Positions 22,006 through 35,500 of a stretch of DNA of 64,000 nucleotides are shown piece after piece. The stretch is taken from assembly GCA_963853835.1 (NCBI GenBank), contig OY970820.1, positions 19,461,873-19,525,872 on the forward strand, read 5' to 3'. The notes below the pieces were generated by a model that did not search any database, was not told the DNA's origin, and was given only the letters and a program-made list of their open reading frames with translations. Within the stretch, counting starts at the first letter, position 1. Each line of letters begins with the position of its first letter. The translations under genes were made by a program, and so were the position numbers. The stretch is from Calendula officinalis. Taxonomy: Eukaryota > Streptophyta > Magnoliopsida > Asterales > Asteraceae.

Positions 22006-23445
22006 CTGTAGGGATTAAACCTAGTACACGAGTTCGAACCATGACTGACCAAGAACATGAACTTGTTCTTGACCGGTTAAAACTAACTAGCTGATTTAAT
22101 CCCTAAATGCGGAACTGGGATTAAACCTAATCCTTAAATCCTAAAGGATTAGGATGTTGGAAAACTAGATTAGGTTAACAAGAAAGAAACCTTGTACGAA
22201 GAACTCGAACACACACACATACTTGTGTGTGTTCGTCGACTACTACCAAGAACCCTAGGGTTCTTGGTTCGACTTCGAACAAGAGGAGAAGAAGAAGATG
22301 TGTTCCATGAAACATACCTTAGGTTAATGCTTAAGATAAGTCCACTGATGATGAACACGACGAACGATCTTATAGTTGATCACTTGCAACGATCTTGGAT
22401 CTTCGAAACTCGAAGAACACGAAGAACGAACGAAGAACACGAAGAACACAAGCTTGTGTTCTTGTGTTTGTGGCTTCGGCTGAATGAGAGGAAAGGGGGC
22501 AAGGATTTCGTGATTAGGGTGTAATGAATCAATATCTAGGGTTTAGCATAAGCGTTCTATTTATAATAAAAGATGTTACACTTAAAACCCTTCTAGTTTA
22601 ATTAAGATTAACTTCTTAATTAAACTTCCTTTTTACACTTCCATCCCTTATAGTTTTAACTAGTTTATTATCATTGCACTTAACTATCAAATGTCTAGTA
22701 TTAACACACTATAATTTCGGTACCCATATACACGAAATTATATACTTGTATTTATACTTTTAATAGTTAATTATATAATAACCTTTATATAATTTATACA
22801 ATAATATTATCCAATTACTATATGATTTAATAGCTTTAAATCATATTATGGATAATCTATAATTAACACATTGTATATTTACTTAACTAGTAAATGTACA
22901 ACTACTTGTATTAATTAGTTAGTTAAACTAATCTAGTAATAAGTTAAACTTAACTTAATACTTAACTGATTCATAATGACTATTATGAATCATTCCTCTT
23001 CGTAGTATCGTTGCATAACTTGTTCGTATTACATGCACTCACCGGTGTGACCCTTAAGTGTTTCGTAGGCATGGATGTATCATCATAGGTTGACCAACTG
23101 TGCACATAATTCCTTCAGACTCCCACTTGTGCAAGTTGTAACCTTTGTCTTAATGATACGAGCTACAGTGGCCTTCTAGATGGGCATGTAGGTAACCAAC
23201 CCCATAAAAACAACTTATGTAACCTTTGGTGTAGTTTTATGAAAAAACTCTTAATAGCGTCTCCTAGTAAAGAACACTCTGTCTTTACTTCTTGGGTAAC
23301 GTTGTTAGGCTTATCCCTTGCAGCACGATATTTGTGATAACGAATACGAGCATGGTAGAAATTATCAAATCCTGTATTCGAAATCATTTCATGACTTCTT
23401 GATTCAAACTGTTGTGATAAACGACAAAGAACAATTCAGTTTACT

Positions 23446-23609
23446 ATAAACTCGTGAACACGAGTTTATTGGGCAGAAATTTGGACTCGTGAACACGAGT
23501 ATAAACTCGTGAACACGAGTTTATTGGGTAGAAAATTGGACTCGTGAACACGAGTATAAACTCGTGAACACGAGTTTATTGGGCAGAAAATTGGACTCGT
23601 GAACACGAG
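23446..23609. repeat. Tandem array of palindromes CTCGTGAACACGAG
   Basis: Six copies of CTCGTGAACACGAG start at 23451, 23486, 23506, 23541, 23561 and 23596, giving alternating 35/20-bp spacing (period 55 bp). The spacers read TTATTGGGCAGAAAATTGGA and TATAAA. It is immediately followed by further dyad words around TTCGCGACGCGAA. Confidence 0.9.
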
Positions 23610-24420
23610 AATCTTCGCGACTGCGAAGCACTAGTTCGCGACGCGAACTCAGCCTTCGCGACACGAACTTAGCTGGTTTTGTTTTTCGACGCGATTTTTC
23701 GTATCTAACTTGCTTGTTTGGAACCTATTTGATTGTGTTAAGTTAAATAGGTTATGTGCACATAGATGAAGGGTTTCTACTTGAATGGTAGCAACAAATC
23801 GGTTAGTGGCAATCGAGGATAGGGATGTCAGCGTCGGAAGGATATCGGCTGGGCATAGTGTATCGACGAATCGTGGTATTCGGACCTTACTGTATGCGTT
23901 ACACGTAAGGGGGTTTACCTGTGAGTTGGGTACAGGCCATCGGGTACAATTGTTTGGCCGAAAATGGTTTTAGGCTTCCGGCAGGACCCCCGATCTCCCT
24001 AGACAGTTAGTGGTTAGTGGTTTAGTGGAACAGTGGTTCAGTGGAACAATGGTTAAGTGGAACTGCGGTTAAGAGAAACAGTGGTTGAGTGGTTACGAGG
24101 AGTAACGATCGTGGAGATGTTGGTGCTTGCTTGTTGTGCTTTACATAATTTGTAGATTATGTTCATTCACTTAGCTGTGTGCTAATCCCTCCCTCGTTGA
24201 ATCTTTTCAGGTGATCGGTGCTTTGGACGGGATGATTGACCAAGCTCAGTTTGATATGTTTTGTAAAATGAGTCATGTCGTTAAGTGACACCGTTTAAAT
24301 ATTATTGTTTTGGAGTTTATTTTGGGACGTTTGGTTTGTAAACCTAAACCTAAACTATTTCTTACCTTTATGCTTTCGCACACCTTTAAAAAAACGTTTT
24401 CTAAATTTTGCGGTGTTACA

Positions 24421-26109
24421 CTAGTATCATTTCAATGCTATCTTAACCTTACTCTCTATGGCAAAACACATGACCAATTGTCATAGTAGCGACCAAATGC
24501 GTTATCAACCCAAAAAAAGGTGTGGGCAGCCGTTGGAAGTTGGCTTTCACAAGAAATTTAGAAATTTGGTCGTAAGAGCGAGCAAACCAAGTCAAAAACA
24601 AGGTAGGACATGTCTGCTGGAGTTCACGTTGTGAGAGAACGTGTCATCTAGAGTCGCCTAACTGTAGATCGATCACCCCCCATTACGAGTGGTCTAATAA
24701 TTGCAAGAGTTATTATGTTTACATAAATTTTTTCTTAAAACAATAAAACATATAATTTCAATCAGAATACTTACAATAAAATTAGAAAACAGAATAAAAT
24801 TTACTTATGTAGTGTATATATATTGTTTTATTATTTTAAGATCAGTTTAAGATATCCAAAAATACAGCCAAGTTGGCTCTCTTTTGATCTTAAATTAAGT
24901 GTTTTAACTTTGTGTATTAAACATTAATAATTTGACATATATTTATTAATATAAAACATTAGACTATGAATAATTGGTAATCAAAAACATTTTAATCACT
25001 GCTTCAGAACCAAATATAAATTCATTAAACTATACAGAACTAAGTATATATCTACTTTTGAAAAGTAAATTCAACAATAAACCAGTGACTTAATATATAA
25101 TTTAAAATCTCATTCTACTAATAATTAATATCTAAAATGTTTTTTCACGACAAATTGATTAAAAAAGTTGTAGATCATAACATCAATATCCGATGATGAT
25201 CTATATTAACAAATAAAATCAATAAATTCTATAAAAAAAAATTCTAAAATTTAACTAAGACGTTTTTTGTAATATCTATATGATTAATATTTAAATTATG
25301 CATTTATATAGATAATTCATACTTTCTTTTAAATTTGTCCATTAAATTTTTCCAAAAACTTATAAAAAGAGCTTTACCAAATTTTGCTTACTTCCCAATT
25401 AAGAGATTAATTCTTAATGAAATCATTAAAAACTTTATCAAACAATCACTAAAGAAACAAAAATATAGTTTTTCGAAAAATACAAACACGTTTTGTTTTG
25501 TTTTTGTTTTTGTTTGATTGAAGCAATAATTGGATGAATTACCAGATAATAATAAAGATCCGACCCGAATGATGAGACCCGCACAATATACCACGGATTA
25601 ATCCCGACCAAACGACCTTTCCCTTTTCTAATTTAATTTCTTAATAATACAAATAACTGCAACAAAGCCAACAACACATTCTTCCCTCTCTAACTTTCTT
25701 GATTTTACATTTCAAGCAAACTCTGACCCCCAATTTTTCCAAAATATTGCAGAAACACAGATCAAGTTTTACACCTTCGATCAAAAGTGTCTTCAATTGA
25801 ATCGTAGTTGAATTGAATTCCATTAGTCGGTGGATTACTAATTACTTCACGATTGTGCTGCTTGTTCCTGTTTTCCGTTCGATTTGATCGCCGTCGTTGT
25901 TAACGGAACTAATTCCGGCAAACCCTAATTCTCATTTCAGGTTCTGACTATTCTTCAGGAATCTCCGGTTGGTCAACTTTGGAGACTTGAAGTTTGACCC
26001 TTTTTTGTTTGATTAACAAACAACATGAGCTGAGTTTCTCTTCCATGGTTGTATTTGTAACGGAAGAAATTTATTTGAATTTTCAATCCGAGGAAATAAA
26101 TTAGGGAAA
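24421..26109. other. Truncated retroelement interior, intergenic DNA, then 5' UTR of the GBA2 gene
   Basis: The first 100-200 bp look like decayed Gypsy interior. The next kilobase is AT-rich with no gene. From about 25650 the sequence is pyrimidine-rich and probably holds the promoter and 5' UTR of the glucosylceramidase gene. No TATA box was assigned. Confidence 0.5.
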
Positions 26110-29100
26110 ATGGTTAAAAAAAATATTTTCCATTACAGAAAGAATTCATGGCCTCCTGAAGGATTTGTAAACCGGAATACTCTGCAACTGGTAAGTTATT
26201 CTTCACCTTATTGAAAAAAACATTTGTTCCAAGAATTTTGGACATATCAAAAACTTAAATTTTTTCTTAATCTGTTTTGTTGTTAATTGTTCTTGATTGT
26301 TGTATGCAGCTTGATTTTGATAGTGGTGGCCCACCAGAACATGCTTGGAGAAGAAAACTAAACAGTCATGCTGGAATTCTCAAAGAATTCAGTGTTACCT
26401 TCATGGAAGCACTTAAAATGGTAACCTTTTAATCTTAATCAAATTGATTAACATATTAATTAATTAGTAGTAATAATAATATTAATATATGTTAGCATTC
26501 TAAAAATGTTAATCACAGATTCGACTTGGCATACGTCTATGGTCATATGTAAGGGAAGAAGCTTCTCATGGAAGGGTAACTCTTATAACTAATAAATTCA
26601 GTTTTAAATATAATTAACATATTAATTAAGTTGACAAATGTCGAATAATAATGTTTGTTATACAGAGAGCACCGATCGATCCTTTTAATCGTGAAGGAAA
26701 ACCAACAGCAACCCAAGGGGTTCCACTTGGTGGAATGGGGTAACTTTAAGCTTTTCACTAAAACTATAATTTTCAATGTTTAATATACAGTTTTACACGA
26801 TTATTAACTATTTAATTATATCGTTTTTGTAGAAGTGGTAGCATAACAAGAGGATTTAGAGGCGAATTTAGACAATTTCAGATCATTCCCGGTGCATGTG
26901 AGCCTTCTCCTATGATGGCCAACCAATTCTCAGTAAAAATCTCACCATATACTTACTTTATATTTCATATAATGATTTATTCATTTATCTATAAGTATAT
27001 AATGTTTATATGTTATTACAGATTTTTATATCGCGAGATGGTGGGAATAAAAAATACGCATCGGTTTTATCACCGGGACAACACGATGGTGCAGGGTAAG
27101 AACATAATGCAGACATATACACATGTTCAAGTCTTTTGTCTTTTTAAGGTAATGACTATATGTATATGTATATGTATTTATTTCAGAACTGATGAAGGTT
27201 TATCATCATGGGGATGGAATTTAAGTGGTCATAATTCAACATATCATGCATTATTTCCACGAGCATGGACCGTTTATGATGGTGAACCTGATCCTGACCT
27301 AAAAATCTCATGTCGCCAAATTTCTCCATTTTTACCTCATAATTACCGAGATAGTAGTCTTCCAACTGCTGTTTTTGTTTATACGGTATTAAATTTACAT
27401 TAAAAAAAACTACAGTTTATTATAATTATAGTGATCATGCTTTTAATGAATTTATAAGGTTTTTTCTTCGTTTTTGTTAGTTGGTGAATACCGGGAAGGA
27501 AAGGGCACAAGTCAGCCTTCTTTTCACATGGGCGGTATGTTTATCATATTAAGAAATTTAAAGATTTGTTATGGTTTTTTTAAACATGGTTAAAATTAAA
27601 AGTGTTTATGGTAGAATATTGAATGACTTTCATTATACACAAAGATCCCTTAATGTATTTATTATTATTATTATGCAGAATTCGGTAGGAGGAAAGTCCC
27701 ACTTGACAGGAGATCATGTGAATGAGCCTTTCGTGTAAGTTTGATTATATAATTGTGTTTTTGTTGTTTTATTTTCTGATATTTATTTCTTATATTAACA
27801 GAGGTGAAGATGGAGTCTCGGGTGTACTTCTACATCACAAGTAAAACGAACAAATTTCACACTTGAAGATTTCCACTTATTTTATAACAACGAATTAATT
27901 AATATTACATTTATTATATGCAGGACTGCAAAAGAAAACCCTCCTGTTACTTTTGCAATAGCTGCTTGTGAAACCCAAAACGTAAACGTAACCGTTTTAC
28001 CAAGTTTCGGGTTGTCTGATGAAAGTTGTGTTACCGCAAAAGACATGTGGGGTAAAATGGCAGAGGTATTAAAATCAAATTAACAATTTTATTAAAGCAT
28101 GTGTTGTTATTTAAGATGGAAATTGCTACTTGTTATTTAGGATGGACACTTTGATGGAGAGAACTTTAAAAATGGAGCAAGTTTTCCATCGTCATCAGGG
28201 GAAGCTAATTGTGCTGCAGTTTCAGCTTCAACATGGGTTGAACCAAATGGCAAATCTACGGTTGCATTTGCTCTTGCGTGGTCTTCACCAAAAGTTAAAT
28301 TCATGAAGGGAAAATCGTACCATAGGTTGGTGTGTTTGTTTTCATAACTTTAAATAGTACGGTATATAATAAGAATATGTGAAATTATCTTATTTTTGGG
28401 ATTTTTTGTTTTTAGGAGGTATACTAAATACTATGGTACTTCTGAGAGGGCGGCTGAGGATTTGGTTCATGATGCTTTAACAAGTAGGTGTTTTTTTATC
28501 TTGTATTTGTTAATTGCATTTTAATGTTGAGAGTTTGGTTTAATCAGATTATAAGAAGTGGGAAGAAGAAATCGAGAAATGGCAAAAGCCGATATTGGAA
28601 AATGACAACTTTCCAGAATGGTAACTTCTTCTGTTAGGTCAAAATAGTACCCACTTAATTTCTGATACAAGTGGCAAGATATATGGGTTGGGTTGGGTCG
28701 GGTAAAACTGTTACATGGGTCAAAATTGCCACCTACCTCTCAGATTGACCCAAATCTTATGCTGGATAGGTGTTAATGGTGTTTGTCTTCAGGTACAAAT
28801 TTACATTATTCAACGAGCTCTACTTTTTGGTTGCCGGTGGCACAATTTGGATCGGTATTAATCTCTGCTAAACTGTTATTAATGTTTAATTTCATATATA
28901 AATTTATATAATTAACGTTTATAACTGGAAATTTTTGTTTCAGACACTCCAGTACCAGCAGATGATTCGGGGAGTGATCGACATGAACCACGGATTAAAC
29001 ACAACGCAACCAGTTTCACGAACAGCATCGAAAACAACGATTCAATACACGAGAACACGAATTCTCTAACAAATTCAAGTGAAGATGAAATCGATCTTCC

Positions 29101-30742
29101 CGAAAAATCTAATTTCACAAATCTTAATTCAACATCACAGAACAATGGAGAAGAAGAAGATGCAGGTCGATTTCTGTATCTCGAAGGTGTTGAGTACATC
29201 ATGTGGTGTACATACGATGTTCATTTCTACGCATCATTCGCACTTCTTGAACTTTTTCCCAAAATCGAACTCAGTATTCAACGCGATTTTGCGAAAGCCG
29301 TACTAACAGAAGACACGCGGAAAGTCAAATTTCTCGCGGAAGGAAATACGGGAATCCGTAAAGTCAAAGGCGCAGTTCCTCACGATCTCGGGACTCATGA
29401 TCCATGGCATGAAATGAATGCGTATAACATACACGATACGAGCAAATGGAAAGACCTAAACCCTAAATTTGTACTTCAAGTATACCGCGACTTTGCTGCA
29501 ACCGGAGATCTAGGGTTTGGACTCGATGTCTGGCCGGCCGTTTGTGCCGCCATGGATTACATGGACCAATTTGACCGGGATTGCGATTGTTTGATCGAGA
29601 ACGACGGTTTTCCCGATCAGACTTACGATGCATGGACGGTTCATGGAATCAGTGCTTACTGTGGGTGTTTATGGCTCGCTGCTCTTCAAGCGACAGCAGC
29701 AATGGCGGTCCAGCTAGACGACAAAACCTCAGCTCAAAAATATAAAAAGAAATTTCTGAAAGCGAAAATCGCGTTTGAATCGAAGTTATGGAACGGGTCG
29801 TATTTTAACTATGATAGCGGGTCAAGTAGTACGAGCAAATCGATTCAAGCGGATCAATTAGCGGGTCAGTGGTATACTGCTTCTTCCGGGTTGCCGAATC
29901 TTTTTGAGGATGATAAGATTGAGAGCAGTTTGCGTAAGATATTTGATTATAATGTTATGAAAGTGAGAGGAGGGCGTATGGGGGCTGTAAATGGGATGCA
30001 TCCGAATGGGAAAGTGGATGAGACGTGTATGCAGTCACGTGAGGTGTGGACTGGGGTCACGTATGGTGTGGCGGCTACTATGATTCATGCGGGGATGGAA
30101 GATGAGGCGTTTTTGACGGCTGAAGGGATTTTTACTGCTGGATGGTCTGAGGATGGGTTCGGGTAAGCCTGCTTTCTACAGACTCCGTTTGTTTGGTTTA
30201 ACACGGGCAAATCTTGGGATACAACTTCAAATTGTTGGCCTGGAAATATTTAGTGTCCAAAACATCCGAAAGATGATATTAAAAAAGATGAGTTTGTATT
30301 ATGGGTCATTAAAATATGTCTTTTACAAAAAAAAAAAATGGTTTAGTATCTTTTTAATTAACATGATGTAGGAGACTTTATAAATTTATATTTCTGATGA
30401 TTTTTGACATGTTCTGTCTTGTCTGATTAGAAATAAAATACAACCTGATGGTTTTTTGTTTTATTTTGTTGTTTATGCAGATATGCGTTTCAAACACCGG
30501 AGGGATGGACAATGGATGGTAGTTTCCGGTCACTTGTGTACATGAGGCCGCTAGCGATTTGGGGGATGCAAAGAGCACTAACCGCACCCAAGGCGCTACT
30601 TAATGCACCTGGCGTCAATGTAATGGACCGAATTAAAACACCTCCTCTTAGTGCACGCACTTCTTTTAATGATAGACACGTTAAAAAGATTGCTCACAAA
30701 CTCAAGTGCTTCAGTGACTCTCTTCTTAACTGTGCATGTTAA
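26110..30742 (+). CDS. GBA2-type non-lysosomal glucosylceramidase (GH116)
   Basis: Seventeen exons join in frame to 951 aa, the usual length. Exons: 26110-26190, 26310-26420, 26519-26575, 26666-26739, 26833-26932, 27022-27095, 27187-27385, 27481-27534, 27679-27734, 27802-27840, 27924-28065, 28141-28325, 28416-28483, 28548-28620, 28793-28854, 28944-30162, 30481-30742. All introns are GT-AG. Family blocks are GVPLGGMGSGSITRGFRGEF (N-terminal beta domain), EGVEYIMWCTYDVHFYASFA (about 540-560) and NDGFPDQTYDAW (D683). In GH116 the catalytic Glu and Asp lie in these last two blocks; I place them by motif only. Known members hydrolyse glucosylceramide at cytosol-facing membranes. The normally Gly-containing DGDGLIEN reads DCDCLIEN (C672, C674). 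A polar Asn/Ser-rich linker starts exon 16. Convergent with the gene at 32502-35600. Confidence 0.95.
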
Positions 30743-30873
30743 TATGTCAGTTTCTTGTGTCTATAGAGATTAATTACATCAGTGAGCTATTTGTTTAGTT
30801 TCCGTTATTTGTTGGATTTATGTGTGTCAATTGTACTTAAAAATGTATGCTTTTTTGTAAAGGGTATTAATAG

Positions 30874-30879
30874 AATAAA
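30874..30879 (+). terminator. Poly(A) signal of the GBA2-type gene
   Basis: AATAAA, 132 bp after the TAA, within a T/A-rich 3' UTR. Confidence 0.6.
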
Positions 30880-30899
30880 GTAATATTTGTCATTTAGAT

Positions 30900-32501
30900 C
30901 CTTTTATTCTTGTTTGTTAAAGCCAGTTTCGGATACTTTGACACCATCAGTTAAACGGTTTCATTAAATAATGTCTCAAATGATGATAAAATAAGAAATC
31001 AGAGCAAGTTGATACATGTACAGATGATATGCAATTATCAAAGTTACAAATATAAGGTGTTCAGAAAACAGATATAACTCATACGAAGTATTTTGCAATT
31101 ACGTCGGTTTGGGGGTTGGCAAGTTGGAATTAATCAACCCGAACACTACTTGTTTAGAATTTCAAGCCTATAAAAATCAATTCTAACACGGATACATTTG
31201 AACCATGGTAACCTAGACACGACATATCTGACCTATATAATTTAACAGGTTGGTGAGTGAAATGGGTTAGCGGGACAAAAATAAAACATGATTTCAGTAA
31301 ATTAAGAGCTAACCAACATCACAATCTCAAATTCATTTATAAAAATAACAAAATCTCAATCCAATTATTAATACATTGAGTTTAGGTTCAAATTTAAAAT
31401 CAAATATATAATAAACCAACCAAATTTAGTTCAGAGAACACCACTAAATATACTAATAAAAACACATGACAACATCTACCAATTCTTCGGATATACCTAT
31501 AAAAACAAATAACTAAATGGATTGATAGGTCGACCCGTTATACATAAACCAACTCGAATATGACCCGTTTATAAACAGGTTGGTGGGTCGACCCGTTATA
31601 CATAAACCAACTTGAATATTACCCGATTTATAAACGGGTTGGATGCTCGACCTGTTTTTGACCCCCGAACTTATTTCGGCTTAACCCTGACATGATTATT
31701 TCTACGTTGAGTTCATGTCGTATTTCAGGTCGTGTCTAAAATTACAGTCCCTAAAATTTTGCATCCCTATCATCCCTCATAAAACCTGTTTATATCATCA
31801 ATGTTCATTGATTTATTTGCTACGGATTTAAAATTAGAAAAAGAAAATCCATCCTGTCTCAACACATCTCATCTCATCTTTACATGTATCAGTCTGCTCT
31901 AGTTCTTGTTTTATGGAAGAATGTGCCAGTTTTTCTTTTAATAAAAAAAAACACATCAAATTCAAGTAGTATTTTCATCGGAAAAAATAAAACTCAACTC
32001 TAAGTTTTATAACTAAACTTGTAAAAAAACTAACTTTCAATACTCAAATGTAAAATCTGAAGAAAAACAAAGTTTTTTTTTTATAAAAACAACTCCATTT
32101 TCAATAAAAATAGAGATGTGAGCACTAAAACTTTGGGTGAAAAGATTGTGTCACTTTGTCTACAACGCATCATAACAAATATATTTGTTGTAGTTTTTGC
32201 AACTGTCTACAACAATTTAAACGAAAGCTGTGGAGTTAAAGCATTTGCATACTTCCAAGATTTCAACAATAACTGCCATTCATTATTAAAAAACTCAAAA
32301 CTTAAAAGAATTTGCAACCAAATAAGAAAAAAAACAGTGATCCCCTGTGTTCTTATTCAATCCTACCTCCCCACATAAACAAATACAGAAACACCATACA
32401 ACTACAAATCTCACTGCAAGTCACTCATTAATTGCAAAATAGACATAACATATAATAAGAATGAATATACGAGAAACAAACCATCCTTTAAAATCCCCCT
32501 T
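30900..32501. repeat. Convergent intergenic region with ACCCG-rich repeat
   Basis: No gene is seen between the two convergent stops. A 58-bp tandem pair (31532-31589 and 31590-31647, starting GACCCGTTATACATAAACCA) lies in a longer ACCCG/CGGGT-rich stretch (about 31090-31750). That stretch resembles the interior of the hAT-type elements elsewhere in the window, but ends and a target duplication were not found. Confidence 0.5.
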
Positions 32502-35500
32502 TCAGTCCAGCTTTACATTAGAATACAGAAGTGTATCCCTTGTTATTGGCATATACAATAGAAACCATGTCTGTAAAAAATAACCAAACAATAAGGTTAG
32601 ATAATTAATGTCTTAATAATAGAAATAATAAAGAAACTTACCCCCATAAGAGTGGAAATTAAAAGAATAATGCCAGTAATCCATGCAAGGGTTTTTCTAA
32701 CAAGAAGCACTTCTGCAATAATAATTCCAGGAACAAGTGGACCTTCTTTCTCCTCTAACAAACGACCAGATGCTCTTGTGGTAACTTTTACACTTACCAT
32801 TGTGTCTGAACCTTTAGCATTGAAAATAACAACTCCAACTATTTCACCTGTAAAAATTATAAAAATTTAATAATGTGAGTTGTATTAAAATAATAATTTA
32901 AATAGAGATATCGAAATTAAATATAAGAAAATGACCTTGGTGTGGTGTTTGCAAGGACTCGTATATCTTGGATACTGATGTTACCAACAATTCAGCACCT
33001 TGTTCAACAATATCATTTCTTCCATAGTGTTGTTCAAAAGCCTAAAAATTACAATTAAAAATATAAGATCAAAGCAAATTATCATTAATATTTATATACA
33101 GAAAAGTATTTATAACCTTGAAACCATTAAATGTTCCTTTTATTAATTCTGATGGATTTTGGGCCAAATCTTTTACTGCTCTTTTGACATTGTGATTAAG
33201 AGCAATCAGGCTTTTTGTAAATTCTCTGTCTGCTTTCTGCAAAAATTAATTAACTGGTAATTAGCCACAATGATATTAAAAAAAATATCACATTGCCCCC
33301 TAAATCTATTAGATAGATTAAAATGGGTCAGGCTGGGCAGGTTCGGTACGCGCAGGGTTGACCCTAACTACTTTTTGTTCCAACTTTTGTAAAATTATTT
33401 ATAAAAAAATCCACATCAATATAATTACAAAAATAATATTTCAGTAATGATCTGATATTTTGAATAAAATGATTTATGAAAACTATAACTAATCGATGAG
33501 ATAGAAAGAATGCATGAACAACCTTTGACATATGAAGCTTTAACTCTCCACCATTTTTCAAGGGGATAGTCAACTCTCCGGTCAATGGCTCTGATGTAGT
33601 ACTAACATATGTCCCACCCAACCAAGAGGCCTGAAATGATAAACAATATCAAGGGCAATTATGTAAAAGACACAGGACGATATAATACAATTGGAGTATA
33701 GTATAATATAATATATGTTAATACTAACGAAATCGGTTAAATCTTTTTCAGTCAATTCCATATCTGCTGACAGGTGTTCATCTAAAGAGACCAGAGACAA
33801 TTCATCCTCATCTGCAAATATGATATTAAAAAAAATTCATTTATATGAACAACATATTTTTAGAATAAATTACATAAATCGTTCATGTGGTTTGTATGAA
33901 ATTATGGACTTCGTCCTTTGACTTATTTTTTTATTACACAGATAGTCCCTAATTTTGAAACTTGTAACACTAATGGTCCATTGGTCCCTAATGCAAAAAG
34001 ATGTTGTCAAGTTTGTAGGGACTATCGATATTACATGTTTCAAAATTGGGATATGTTGGTGTTACAAATTTCAAAATTTGAGGGATGAAACTCATAATTT
34101 CATACAAACCAGAGGGAGGATTTATGTAATTTACTTCTTTTTTTTTTGTTACACAGCAAGACAAAAGATATATGATACCAGCTATATGAATTTCAGCATC
34201 TTCAATAGAAACTTCACTCTTAAGAGAATTACTGAAAATATCTGAATTAAGCTCAGGATTCTTATCTGCATGCACCAAAACAATCTTTTTTAAAATAAAA
34301 GGAAAAACATTATTTGGATTTAACTTATGATATTTTAGGGATGGATTAAGGTACCTCCAAATCCATTGACTTCTAGCAAGAAAACAGCATGAGGCCTATT
34401 AAAGGGGTTAGCCACAAGCACTTCATTCAACTGCAAGGAATTATATGATTTATATTAAAATGAAAAGAATAAATCAAATGCAGAAACACTAAATTTGATA
34501 AAATTGGGAATATTTTTTGCCTTTTGTGAGCTTGCTGATGACAAAGTAGAAGGAGGTGAGAAACCAAGTAAGACTGAAATAGCAGCACCTACTTCTGGAA
34601 GTGACATTGATTTTGACTGCAAGATAAAAAAAAGAAAAAAAAAAGTGGCTGTCAAGAAATACAGTTCATTTATGTAAGACACATGGCTAAAACTAGGAAA
34701 TCAGATAAGCCTAAACTAAGAAAAATCTAATCAAATCAACATATTGATATATCTAGTAGTTTGTTACTTAAGAAAAAGTAAGTGTATATTAACTATACAA
34801 AGGCCAATCACTAACCACCTTAGGTTGGTTATGCTTTAGTAGCTGTACATAAACTCCTAATTATCCTTAACCATATCGCTTACTAGCTTAGGGTTATGTA
34901 TAGAAAAATCCTAATTAAAATACACCTAGCTTTTCAATAACCTTTATGGTAAAACAAAATATCAATATTCTTACCTAACACATTATATCGAAAGAAATAC
35001 AAAATCAAACATGTAAAGTGAAGTATCTTAATAATTATAGACTTATAATATCTATCCAGGTCACACTCCATCATTTCCTAGCGTACATCCATCACTTGAG
35101 CCATGTATTCTTCAATTACTTACATATTTCACCTATCTATGGGATAATTGGCTATCATTCCCAACAGTACTCAATAATAAGAGTTTCAATACGGCAATTA
35201 CTTCCTTTAGACGGTTACAGGATTGAGAGACGCATCTAATAACTATCGAAATCAGCTACGGTTATATCAGCAGTTCATCGAATTACGTTGATTGCTAGAA
35301 TTTGGAACAAAAACGAGCATCAATTCAATGTAAAAATTTACAAACGAAGTTACCTCGGATGAGCGAGATTGAAAATAGTGATGAGCTGAGCTATCGAGGA
35401 AATAAACTGAACCAGTTCCATCGGCCTACATCCCAATCAAACAGATGTAAATCATCGATCGAGATCAAATTTCAGTTGACTAAAACTAGAACTAGAACTA

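Larger units (their letters stand above)
19824..23400 (-). mobile_element. Minus-strand Copia-like LTR element, non-coding and rearranged
   Basis: Two direct repeats (19874-20419 and 22007-22553, roughly 95% alike) bracket a 1.6-kb non-coding interior. On the minus strand a perfect 12-nt initiator tRNA-Met primer site (TGGTATCAGAGC, 21994-22005) adjoins the copy at 22007. A purine tract, AGTGGGAGC (20443-20451), precedes the lower copy. A second such tract, AAGTGGGAG at about 23122-23130, lies beside more Copia-like sequence. That suggests a three-LTR or recombined structure. Exact outer ends and a target duplication were not found. Confidence 0.55.
18353..24420 (+). mobile_element. Gypsy-type LTR, interrupted by another element
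   Basis: Starts TGTAACATCC and ends CGGTGTTACA, like the Gypsy LTRs at 40956 and 47534. The bases after it, ACTAGTATCA..., resemble a degenerate primer-binding site (compare ACTTGGTATCAAAGC at 42678). It is therefore probably the 5' LTR of a truncated element rather than a solo LTR. I found no matching 3' LTR in the window. A minus-strand Copia-like element (about 19.8-23.4 kb) is nested within it. Word content near the 3' end (AGTTCGCGACGCGAACTCAG) is shared with the other Gypsy LTRs. Confidence 0.65.

Noticed and set aside
20047..22524. Two similar 110-aa open frames (20047-20379 and 22192-22524)
   Set aside because: They are the two copies of a non-coding LTR repeat; composition is driven by GAACGAAGAAC words and there is no domain.
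23446..23609. Centromeric or telomeric satellite
   Set aside because: Only three periods of 55 bp, located inside an LTR.
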